DNA from: Hymenobacter sp. BT188
Lineage (GTDB): Bacteria > Bacteroidota > Bacteroidia > Cytophagales > Hymenobacteraceae
Assembly: GCF_014333585.1 (NCBI RefSeq)
Contig: NZ_JACSCW010000004.1
Coordinates: forward strand, 372,001-436,000
Direction of reading: 5' to 3'
Length of the DNA: 64,000 nucleotides
Shown here: one piece after another, positions 7,805-15,074 of the stretch
How positions within the stretch are numbered: position 1 is the stretch's first letter
How the letters are laid out: each line of letters opens with the position of its first letter
The notes under the pieces: generated by a model
Seen by the model: only the letters and a program-made list of their open reading frames with translations
Databases searched by the model: none
Told to the model about the DNA's origin: nothing
Translations under genes and position numbers: made by a program

Positions 7805-9088
7805 TTAATTTATCCAGGACGCCAACTTTTTTAAAACGAGTTTGGTGCTGAGGCCTTCATTTTTTGTACTTAAAGTTGAATTATAGTAAGCTGCCCGCTG
7901 GTAAAGGTTGGAAGGTTTGTACTGCTCATAGCCTCGTAGCAACGTAGCCAATTCGAGTAGGGAAGAGGCTCGTTCTACCAAGCCATGAGCCACGTAGCCA
8001 TAGTAATCATCGGCAACAGTGTGAGTACCAAAGCGGTAATACAGGCTCGCCAGATTGAGCAGTGTAGCCTCTAAGTGTGTAGAGGTATCGGCGGCTACTA
8101 AAGCGTCTTGTTGGTGTAGAAACTCAAATATGTTCTGCTGGCGCGCATTGGAAAACAAGAGGTGAATATGCTCGCGCAAAAAACTAAAGTCGCGGGTATC
8201 GCCAGGGTGGGCGCGAAAAGTGAAAGTGAGTGTAGGAAACTCCCTGACCAAGTAAGCTACAGCAGCCCGGATGGCTTCTGTATCGTCAAGCAAATTGACG
8301 GCAATACCTACGCGCCGTACGGCCGGCGCGGTATTGCGCTGGCTGAGATAGACATCGGCTTTGGGCATCCCCACCAACTCCACGCGGCCCTGGATGGGCC
8401 CACATTGCTGATACTTGTCCAGCGCATCCTGACCCTCCAGTAGGCTCAAATCGAAGCCCAGGGGTGGGAAATAAGTACTTACGCTGGCGTGTTGCACGTA
8501 GGCAGTCGGGACTCCGCAGGCGCGGGCAGCGAGCAGGAGGGCGCGAGCGTCATCATTGTGGTCGTTAGCAAAAATGATGGCTTTGGGCTTGTAATGGCGC
8601 AGGGCCCGCACGTACACTTCGTAGTAGCCGATGGCGTTAAAAATCAGGTCGAAAAAGCGCACTGCCCGGCTTCCTTCTGTACGCCATAACCCAACCAGTA
8701 CCAGCGGAAACTGCCAGTAGTACAAAAGCTTGAGGCGGAGCGAAAGGCGATTCACGCTCCCGTTGTAACGCCCGATCTGTTTGCTTTGGCCAGCTACAAA
8801 TACACTGTTGGGGAGCCCAGACCGGATAAAATCTAGCGCTTGGTAGTTGTTCTGGCTTACAACATACAGCCAAATTGCTCCTCGCAACGGTTCCGGATTA
8901 TGGATGGGCCGAAAGCAGTTGCCTACCAGCCGCAGGGCCGTGTACCCCAATACTTTAGCAAGTCGCTTCAGTGGATTGTGCGGCGAAATGCCCCCCAGCA
9001 TCTGGGGTGGAAGCTGCACAAATAGATCGGTGAAGCGCAGTTGCAGAATGTCGCGGGTGCGGGCAACGAGCTGAGCCAAATAGGGCAT
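7805..9088 (-). CDS. Unassigned GT-B-like protein in the pseudaminic acid cluster
   Basis: The 427-residue soluble protein is not recognised with certainty. Its layout resembles GT-B/capsule polysaccharide-type transferases: an N-terminal Rossmann-like half, IIFANDHNDDARALLLAARACGVPTAYVQHA near residues 185-215 (the 'vxhG' style acceptor region), GRVELVGMPKADVYL near 240, and a C-terminal half with FTFRAHPGDTRDFSFL near 300 and AADTSTHLEATLL near 335. The 'HPG' and 'DTSTHLEAT' blocks recall nucleotide-sugar binding regions of polysialyl- or CDP-glycerol-type transferases. It starts 7 nt after the pseI stop. A role as the transferase that uses CMP-pseudaminic acid is an inference from context only. 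Confidence 0.5.
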   Translation of the reverse strand: MPYLAQLVARTRDILQLRFTDLFVQLPPQMLGGISPHNPLKRLAKVLGYTALRLVGNCFRPIHNPEPLRGAIWLYVVSQNNYQALDFIRSGLPNSVFVAGQSKQIGRYNGSVNRLSLRLKLLYYWQFPLVLVGLWRTEGSRAVRFFDLIFNAIGYYEVYVRALRHYKPKAIIFANDHNDDARALLLAARACGVPTAYVQHASVSTYFPPLGFDLSLLEGQDALDKYQQCGPIQGRVELVGMPKADVYLSQRNTAPAVRRVGIAVNLLDDTEAIRAAVAYLVREFPTLTFTFRAHPGDTRDFSFLREHIHLLFSNARQQNIFEFLHQQDALVAADTSTHLEATLLNLASLYYRFGTHTVADDYYGYVAHGLVERASSLLELATLLRGYEQYKPSNLYQRAAYYNSTLSTKNEGLSTKLVLKKLASWIN

Positions 9089-9095
9089 GACGAGA

Positions 9096-10130
9096 CTACA
9101 GCGCTTCCCAGGTGAGTGGCGTACCCGCGCGCAAATCCTGACGGGCAGGCTTACCGAGCAGGGGCGCGAAGTAGCGGGGCGGCAGACCGTCGCCGGGACG
9201 CACTACGCGCAGGTTTTCTTTGGTAAACATATCGCCTGCCCGAATATCCTGGGCAACATACAGCGAACGTTTGTACAGGCGGCTTTTTTCCTCGGCCCGC
9301 TGCACACCGTATTGAATATGCCCCAATGCCTGCCAGGCTCGCTCCGTTTCGGTGACTAAGGTGGCTACCTCTTCAGGCTCAAGGGAAAAAGCCGAATCGA
9401 CACCGCCATCGGATCGGCGTAGGGTTACGTGCTTTTCAATGACGCAGGCCCCCAGCGCTACGGCGGCTACGGCCGCGCCCACACCCATGGTATGATCGGA
9501 AAGACCCACCGGACAATCAGGAAAAAGCTGGGCCAGATGCGGGATAGTGCGCAGATTGGTGTTTTGGGGTGTGGCGGGATAAGTGCTGGTGCATTTTAAC
9601 AGAATCAACTTCTGGCAGCCAGCCTCACGCAATACTTCCACGGCCTCGGCTACTTCAGCTAGAGTGCTGGCTCCAGTGCTCATAATCACAGGTTTGCCGG
9701 TAGCAGCTACGCGCCGCAGTAGGGGCCAGTCGGTGTTTTCGAAGGAGGCAATTTTATAAGCAGGCACATCGAGTGTTTCCAGAAAATCAACCGCCGTTTC
9801 ATCGAAGGGCGAGCTGAAGGCCAGCATCCCATGCGATTTGGCGCGCTCAAACAATGGCTCATGCCACTCCCAGGGCGTGTAGGCTTCCTGATACAGCTCG
9901 TGCAACTCCCGACCGTACCACAACGAGTCAGGATCGTCGATGCGGTAAGCGCCGGGGAGCGTCATGGTGTCGGCGGTATAGGTTTGGAGCTTGATGGCGT
10001 GAGCACCTGCGGCCGCTACGGCATCAATAATGGCCAAAGCTCGCTCCAGCGACTGGTTATGGTTGCCGCTAAGCTCAGCAATAATAAACGGCCGTTGGTC
10101 GGGGCCGATAGGGCGGGAGCCGATATGCAT
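9096..10130 (-). CDS. pseI: Pseudaminic acid synthase
   Basis: The 344-residue NeuB-family enzyme condenses 6-deoxy-AltdiNAc with phosphoenolpyruvate to give pseudaminic acid. It opens with FIIAELSGNHNQSLERAL, followed by KLQTYTADTMTL, AYTPWEWHEPLF, AFSSPFDETAVDFLE, PVGLSDHTMGVGAAVAAVALGACVIEKH and SLEPEEVATL. All are typical of PseI rather than of sialic or legionaminic acid synthases. The C-terminal 60 residues form the antifreeze-like SAF domain (KSRLYKRSLYV, GDMFTKENLRVVRPGDGL). The ATG at 10130 (MHIGSRPIG) is preferred over a start 17 codons upstream, because homologues begin there. It is fourth in the order pseB-pseC-pseF-pseGH-pseI, all on the minus strand. Confidence 0.93.
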   Translation of the reverse strand: MHIGSRPIGPDQRPFIIAELSGNHNQSLERALAIIDAVAAAGAHAIKLQTYTADTMTLPGAYRIDDPDSLWYGRELHELYQEAYTPWEWHEPLFERAKSHGMLAFSSPFDETAVDFLETLDVPAYKIASFENTDWPLLRRVAATGKPVIMSTGASTLAEVAEAVEVLREAGCQKLILLKCTSTYPATPQNTNLRTIPHLAQLFPDCPVGLSDHTMGVGAAVAAVALGACVIEKHVTLRRSDGGVDSAFSLEPEEVATLVTETERAWQALGHIQYGVQRAEEKSRLYKRSLYVAQDIRAGDMFTKENLRVVRPGDGLPPRYFAPLLGKPARQDLRAGTPLTWEAL

Positions 10131-10274
10131 CTTGAAGGAGTTAGAAGCGAAAAGTCGGTAGCTAAGACAAGCTGTTTGCAATCAGGCACGGTGGTGACAC
10201 TTTCGTTGAACGATTCAAGCGTGTTGGCATCAACGGCGAAAAGAGTCGTGGTGGCACCACGCCAGACGAGAAAG

Positions 10275-11768
10275 CTACAGCCACCACGCAAAAGTAACCG
10301 AATCAGGCTCGCCTGATAAAGCGACGGGGAGCAAAGCATAGCCCGCCCGCTCAAATGCACGTAACGAAGCTTGATTCCGAAGTTGGACATGCCCAACTAT
10401 CCGACGCAGATGAGGGAAAGTTTGCACCAAATGCGTGGTGCCCAGGGCTAGTAGCACCGCCGCCCAGCCGCGCCCCCGATACGCTGGGTCAAGCAAGTAG
10501 CTCAATGTGGCCTCGTCGTGCGAAATACTGAAGCGAATGAGCCCAACAGGCGCGCCGGTGGCCTCCTCTTCGGCCAAAAGCATCAGGGCATAAGGATCGG
10601 CAAGACGGGCGTTTAGCCACCGCTCATGAAACTCGGCCGGTACGGGCTGAGGATTGAAGGAAGCCTGCCGTACGGTTGGCTCATTCGTCCAGGCCAGGAG
10701 CTGAGCGGAATCGGCGGCGGTAACCAGGCGCAAGCGGAAAGGCGCATCTGGCAGTCGTAAGGCCTTGAAAGCTTGGCGTAAACGTGCAGGAGCTTGGCCG
10801 TCGAAATAACGTTTTTGGGCCGTTCGGAGCTGCTCTGCAATGCGCATCACCTCCGGTGAAGTCAGCACATTAGCAGCGCTGGGATACAGCAAAGCCATGC
10901 CTGCCGCCCGCAAGAACTCGTGCAGATCATGCTGATTAGCGGCAGTAGGCAACAGGAACAGTAAGCCGCCCCCCGCCGCACAATACTCGTAGCTGATGGT
11001 GCTGGGCGAGCACACCGCCGCCCCACAGCTTTGCATAAGCTCCGCTAACTGGCTGGGGGGCAAATTTCGATGCAGCGTAACTTTAGCTTCGTGTTCAGCC
11101 CACTGGCTCAACGATTCCCACCCGGTATACGCACTGCCTACTACTATCTGCACTTGCTCAACGACGGGCAGCGTGAGCAGGGTAGCAGCCACGCGTTGGG
11201 TCTGATGCGTAGGGTCGGCCCCGCCGAGACAAACCAACACGGATGAGGGCGAAGCAACTGTGTGAGAAGCGGGGGCGGCGGAGCAGAAAGCGGCTCGTAG
11301 CGGCGCGTAGGCTGGTCCGCTCAACAGCCGAGCCCCAGGCTGTCGTAAGTCATAATCAGCCTCAGAAATGCCCCCCGCAGGGTTCAGCACCAAGTCGGCG
11401 GCGAAGGGAAAGGCGTGCAAATCATCCAGGCAAACTAACTTGGCCACATGAGCGCGCACGGCTTCCTGATAACTCAACTCAAAGCCGTAGCCATCGAGCA
11501 CCAGTATGTCATTGGGGCGCAACACGTGCTGGGCCAGCCAGGCTGGCTCACCACCCGCAGGTTGGGGGGGCATTTCGACAACCTCTGAACAGGATTCCTG
11601 GAGCTGATTAAGGAGCACAGCATCAGGCTCCTGAATAACGAATACACACCCAAACTCATCGCGCAGGATATCAGCCAACGCCAATAGACGCATCACATGG
11701 CCCAGCCCAATGCGTGGATTTCCATCGGCGCGGAGCACGAGGCGGGGCAGGCTGGGGTGGGCGGTCAT
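10275..11768 (-). CDS. pseG: PseG UDP-sugar hydrolase fused to a GNAT acetyltransferase (PseH-like)
   Basis: The 497-residue protein has two domains. Residues 1-330 are PseG-like: LVLRADGNPRIGLGHVMRLLALA near the N-terminus, VLDGYGF, LVCLGGADPTHQT, and a C-terminal GT-B-like part with SCGAAVCSPSTISYE. PseG removes UDP from UDP-2,4-diacetamido-2,4,6-trideoxy-altrose. Residues 345-497 form a GNAT domain with LLDPAYRGRGWAAVLL (acetyl-CoA pyrophosphate loop) and RNQASLRAFERAGY, matching the PseH N-acetyltransferase step. One polypeptide thus probably covers two consecutive steps. The ATG at 11768 overlaps the upstream TGA as TGATG, indicating translational coupling. The fusion is seen directly; the assignment of the GNAT part to PseH is an inference from context. 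Confidence 0.88.
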   Translation of the reverse strand: MTAHPSLPRLVLRADGNPRIGLGHVMRLLALADILRDEFGCVFVIQEPDAVLLNQLQESCSEVVEMPPQPAGGEPAWLAQHVLRPNDILVLDGYGFELSYQEAVRAHVAKLVCLDDLHAFPFAADLVLNPAGGISEADYDLRQPGARLLSGPAYAPLRAAFCSAAPASHTVASPSSVLVCLGGADPTHQTQRVAATLLTLPVVEQVQIVVGSAYTGWESLSQWAEHEAKVTLHRNLPPSQLAELMQSCGAAVCSPSTISYEYCAAGGGLLFLLPTAANQHDLHEFLRAAGMALLYPSAANVLTSPEVMRIAEQLRTAQKRYFDGQAPARLRQAFKALRLPDAPFRLRLVTAADSAQLLAWTNEPTVRQASFNPQPVPAEFHERWLNARLADPYALMLLAEEEATGAPVGLIRFSISHDEATLSYLLDPAYRGRGWAAVLLALGTTHLVQTFPHLRRIVGHVQLRNQASLRAFERAGYALLPVALSGEPDSVTFAWWL

Positions 11769-12505
11769 CAAGCTATCTTTTGTTCGATATGAGCGTTCAG
11801 CGCTACCAGCTCCGGGTGCTGATCTAGTAGAGCAATAATTTCATCAGAAGTTAAAGCAGCAGCATTATGATTCTCGATGAGGAGTTTTAAAAGCCGGAAG
11901 TCGTCGGGAGTATCCACGGTCAGACGGTACTGGCTGCGGTTGGGAGAGCGAGTAACATGTTGAAAATGAACATTGCCCAAACGATTCTGGTGGATATACG
12001 GCGTCACATGCTCCCGGTCACCAGGTAAGACAGCCTGATGGTAGGCTTCAGTTAATAGCTCGCGGGAAAAAATCTCAAAGTCGAAGCCCCGTGGAAAGGT
12101 GCGCTCCAATACATTGGAGAGGTAAAGACGTGAGTCTTGGTGGCGTAGATATTCCTGTACGCCTTGTGCAATAAGCCGCCCATCCAGTAGGGGGCAATCA
12201 GAGGTAACGCGCACGATAATGTCCAGTTGATTTTCCTCTGCACATTGGCAATAACGTCCCAACACATCCTGCTCATCGCCGCGGGTACAGGGCAAATGGG
12301 CATGCGCAGCAAACTCAGCAAGCACATCGTCGGTAGAGTTACTGGTAATTGCCAGGTACATGGGTAAGCCACTCTCACGTAATCGTGTTACATGATACTG
12401 TAGCAGCGGCTGGCCAGCAACTGGCAATAGCACCTTCCCTGGCAGGCGCGTACTAGTCATGCGAGCCTGAGAGATAATACCGATTTTAGGAGAATTCGAA
12501 AGCAT
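11768..12505 (-). CDS. SpsF/PseF-type cytidylyltransferase
   Basis: The 245-residue protein has the nucleotidyltransferase signature IGIISQARMTSTRLPGKVL near the N-terminus, then LQYHVTRLRES, the DxD-like block RVTSDCPLLD near residue 105, and LTVDTPDDFRLL near 210. This pattern is that of SpsF / CMP-sugar cytidylyltransferase-like proteins. In a pse cluster it most likely activates pseudaminic acid to CMP-pseudaminic acid (PseF role, inferred from position). Its stop codon overlaps the start of the PseG-GNAT gene. Calling it pseF by symbol is avoided because the sequence reads closer to the SpsF group. Confidence 0.82.
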   Translation of the reverse strand: MLSNSPKIGIISQARMTSTRLPGKVLLPVAGQPLLQYHVTRLRESGLPMYLAITSNSTDDVLAEFAAHAHLPCTRGDEQDVLGRYCQCAEENQLDIIVRVTSDCPLLDGRLIAQGVQEYLRHQDSRLYLSNVLERTFPRGFDFEIFSRELLTEAYHQAVLPGDREHVTPYIHQNRLGNVHFQHVTRSPNRSQYRLTVDTPDDFRLLKLLIENHNAAALTSDEIIALLDQHPELVALNAHIEQKIA

Positions 12506-12573
12506 TAATTACCAGCTTACTACGAACTATTAGGCGCTTTAATACCTGTCTCTACTCTTGCCTTTTATTCTTG

Positions 12574-13755
12574 TTACATGCGCACAAACTCTCGTACACA
12601 GTCAATTACATACTGCTGTTCCTCATCCGTCAGATCCGGGAACATGGGTAAACTTAGACAGTGGGCGTAGTACGCCTCAGCTTGCGGGAAATCCCCACTT
12701 TTCCAACCTAGCTCCTGATAATAAGGCATCGTGTGAACCGGAATGTAGTGTACTTGCGCAAAAATCTGCCGCTCGCGCAGGAAATCATATAAGCCTTTAC
12801 GATCCTCAATCTGAATTACGTAGAGATGATACGCATGACCCGGTTTCGTGGTCAATGAGCGTATGGGGGGCATTTTGGCAAAGGCGGCATCGTAGCGGGC
12901 GGCTAGAGCGCGACGACGAGCAAGGCCAGCATTGGCGCGCTGGAGCTGACTGATTCCCAGCGCCGTGAGCATATCAGGCATGCGATAATTATAGCCCAGG
13001 GTTTGCATTTCGTAATACCAGCCGCCGGGGTTTTGCTGAAGCTGCGCCGGATTTTTGGTGATGCCGTGGGTGCGCAGCATGAGTAGCTTTTCGTAAAGGT
13101 CTGGGCGGTTAGTCGTAATCATGCCGCCTTCGCCGGTGGCAATGTGCTTGACGGGGTGAAAGCTGAAAATGGCTAAGTCAGCAAATTGTCCGTTGCCGCA
13201 GCGCTGCTCGTTACCCTTTGAATCCACAAAAAAGCCCCCCGGTGCGTGACAGGCGTCCTCAATCAGCCACAGCCCAAACTCATCAGCCAACGCGCGCGCT
13301 TCCTCCATATTCACGGGCAAACCCGCAAAATCGACGGGAATAAGGCCGTGAAAATGCCCCCTAGGGTGACTTTCCAGCAACCGTCGTACTTGCTTTAAGT
13401 CGATGAGTGCGGTGGCGGGGTCGATATCAGCAAAATGAACTTCGCCCCCGCAATACAAAACACAGTTGGCGGAGGCAGCAAATGTGATAGGCGTAGTAAT
13501 GACGCGCTGACCGGGCTGTACGCCCAAGGCCAGCGTGCACAGGTGCAAAGCCGCCGTGCCATTGCTTACCGCAACCGCGTATTTGGCGCCGATATAAGCC
13601 GCAAATTTCTCTTCAAACTCTGCCACCTTCGGTCCCTGTGTCAGAAAATCGGACCGGAGCGTATCGGTTACAGCTTGTATATCGTCTTCAGTAATATGCT
13701 GACGGCCATAGGGAATAGCACGTGTGGGCTGAAAGGTAACGGAGGCATTAGTCAT
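12574..13755 (-). CDS. pseC: UDP-4-amino-4,6-dideoxy-N-acetyl-beta-L-altrosamine transaminase
   Basis: The 393-residue DegT/DnrJ/EryC1 aminotransferase begins with IPYGRQHITEDDIQAV, the usual PseC opening. It carries YAVAVSNGTAALHL (PLP phosphate contact), WLIEDACHAPGG (Asp that contacts the PLP nitrogen), FSFHPVKHIATGEGGM (Schiff-base Lys) and LGYNYRMPDMLTALG. It converts the PseB 4-keto product to the 4-amino sugar using glutamate and PLP. The ATG at 13755 (MTNASVTFQP) is chosen, because the upstream 30 codons look unlike protein. A terminator-like hairpin separates it from pseB, so it may be read by partial read-through or from its own promoter. Confidence 0.93.
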   Translation of the reverse strand: MTNASVTFQPTRAIPYGRQHITEDDIQAVTDTLRSDFLTQGPKVAEFEEKFAAYIGAKYAVAVSNGTAALHLCTLALGVQPGQRVITTPITFAASANCVLYCGGEVHFADIDPATALIDLKQVRRLLESHPRGHFHGLIPVDFAGLPVNMEEARALADEFGLWLIEDACHAPGGFFVDSKGNEQRCGNGQFADLAIFSFHPVKHIATGEGGMITTNRPDLYEKLLMLRTHGITKNPAQLQQNPGGWYYEMQTLGYNYRMPDMLTALGISQLQRANAGLARRRALAARYDAAFAKMPPIRSLTTKPGHAYHLYVIQIEDRKGLYDFLRERQIFAQVHYIPVHTMPYYQELGWKSGDFPQAEAYYAHCLSLPMFPDLTDEEQQYVIDCVREFVRM

Positions 13756-13843
13756 AGTCTGGTAAATATACACAGCCCAAGCGCTTGGTGTGGCACCCGG
13801 ATCTGTGCAGGTGCTGTGGTCAACAAAGCTTGCAGCGTGAAAC

Positions 13844-13877
13844 AAAAAATGCCGCTCTTGGTGCAGAGCGACATTTT
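13844..13877 (-). terminator. Terminator or attenuator hairpin between pseB and pseC
   Basis: On the minus strand, AAAATG-T-CGCTCT pairs with AGAGCG-G-CATTTT around GCACCA and is followed by a T-run. It lies 23 nt after the pseB stop. It could reduce pseC-pseI expression relative to pseB. Confidence 0.6.
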
Positions 13878-13900
13878 GAATAGATAATAGAAGAAGCTGG

Positions 13901-14920
13901 TTAAGCCGTGAATGTTGGATCGACGTGCAGGCGAATTTCCTCCCGAATCTGCTCGGCGTTCAGCCAATGGTCATTGTTGGCCGAATCATAATAGAAGCCG
14001 TCGGGCACGCGGCTGCCTTTGAAATGGCGAATGAACTCTTCCACATCCCACTGCGGCGTGTAAGGCAAAATGACGTAGTACCGATCCAATTCCACCGTGC
14101 TCAGCGCATCGGTTTCGGTTATCATGGCTTCATGCAGCTTTTCGCCGGGACGGATGCCGACTACCTCGTGCTTGCAATTGGGGCCGATGGCTTCGGCGAC
14201 TTCCGTAATTTTGTAGCTCGGAATTTTAGGAACAAAAATCTCGCCTCCCCAAGCGTTTTCCAAAGCATACAGCACGAGATCGACGCCTTCTTCCAGCGAA
14301 ATGTTGAAGCGCGTCATATCGGGGTGTGTGATGGGCAGCACACCGGTCTCGCGCTGTTGCAGAAAAAACGGCACTACCGAGCCTCTGGAGCCGATTACGT
14401 TGCCGTAACGCACGACGGAAAAGCGCAAATCACGCTTGCCTTTCATGTTATTGGCGGCCACAAAAAGCTTATCGGAGCAGAGTTTGGTAGCGCCATAGAG
14501 GTTGATGGGTGCAGCGGCTTTGTCGGTGCTGAGCGCCACTACTTCTTTCACGCCGCAGTCTAGAGCAGCATTAATGACGTTTTCAGCTCCAAAAATATTG
14601 GTTTTGATGCACTCCATCGGGTTGTACTCAGCAGCGGGCACCTGCTTGAGGGCAGCGGCGTGCACCAGTACATCAATGCCTTCGCAGGCACGCTTGAGGC
14701 GCTCTGCATCACGTACATCACCAATGAAATAGCGAATAGCCGGGTACTTGGAGTGCGGAAATATCTGCGACATTTCGTACTGCTTCAGCTCGTCGCGCGA
14801 GTAAATGACCAGGCGTTTTACCTGCGGAAATTTCTCGAACACGGTATGCACGAACTGCTTGCCGAAAGAGCCCGTACCACCGGTAACCAGGATGGATTTG
14901 TTATTTAAATCGAGTGCCAT
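13901..14920 (-). CDS. pseB: UDP-N-acetylglucosamine 4,6-dehydratase (inverting)
   Basis: The 339-residue extended SDR enzyme performs the first step of pseudaminic acid synthesis, C6 dehydration with C5 inversion of UDP-GlcNAc. The NADP-binding motif ILVTGGTGSFGK lies at residues 10-21. The catalytic region VVALSTDKAAAPINLYGATK supplies the Asp-Lys and Tyr-xxx-Lys residues characteristic of the FlaA1/PseB group, and RYGNVIGSRGSVVPFF and IRPGEKLHEAMIT complete the family pattern. The ATG at 14920 (MALDLNNKSI) replaces a longer frame starting at 15007, which would overlap the promoter. It is first in the minus-strand pse cluster, with its own -7 box at 14967-14974. Confidence 0.94.
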   Translation of the reverse strand: MALDLNNKSILVTGGTGSFGKQFVHTVFEKFPQVKRLVIYSRDELKQYEMSQIFPHSKYPAIRYFIGDVRDAERLKRACEGIDVLVHAAALKQVPAAEYNPMECIKTNIFGAENVINAALDCGVKEVVALSTDKAAAPINLYGATKLCSDKLFVAANNMKGKRDLRFSVVRYGNVIGSRGSVVPFFLQQRETGVLPITHPDMTRFNISLEEGVDLVLYALENAWGGEIFVPKIPSYKITEVAEAIGPNCKHEVVGIRPGEKLHEAMITETDALSTVELDRYYVILPYTPQWDVEEFIRHFKGSRVPDGFYYDSANNDHWLNAEQIREEIRLHVDPTFTA

Positions 14921-14966
14921 AGAAAGACAAAGAGAGGCCAGCCATCCGGAAAAAGACGCTGGGGGG

Positions 14967-14974
14967 CAAAAGTA
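14967..14974 (-). promoter_or_regulatory. -7 box TACTTTTG for pseB
   Basis: TACTTTTG on the minus strand fits TAnnTTTG exactly and lies 47 nt before the pseB ATG. The box is joined directly to a copy of the CTGGGGGGCAAAA motif (14960-14970), so the iterated motif overlaps the promoter. Confidence 0.6.
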
Positions 14975-14996
14975 GGCAATCCGCGCCGGGGTTGCG

Positions 14997-15004
14997 TACT
15001 TTTG
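14997..15004 (+). promoter_or_regulatory. -7 box TACTTTTG for the HAD-IIIC gene
   Basis: TACTTTTG on the plus strand fits TAnnTTTG exactly, 71 nt before the ATG at 15075. It is arranged divergently with the identical pseB box only 22 nt away. Confidence 0.6.
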
Positions 15005-15074
15005 CACTGTTGTTGGTTATTGGTCGTGCCGAGCATTCCGCGCATGACCATCTTTTATTTTACAGCGTCTCTTC

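Noticed and set aside
13925..14563. 212-codon plus-strand frame opposite pseB
   Set aside because: pseB is diagnostic on the minus strand; the opposite frame shows no domain and arises from codon bias.
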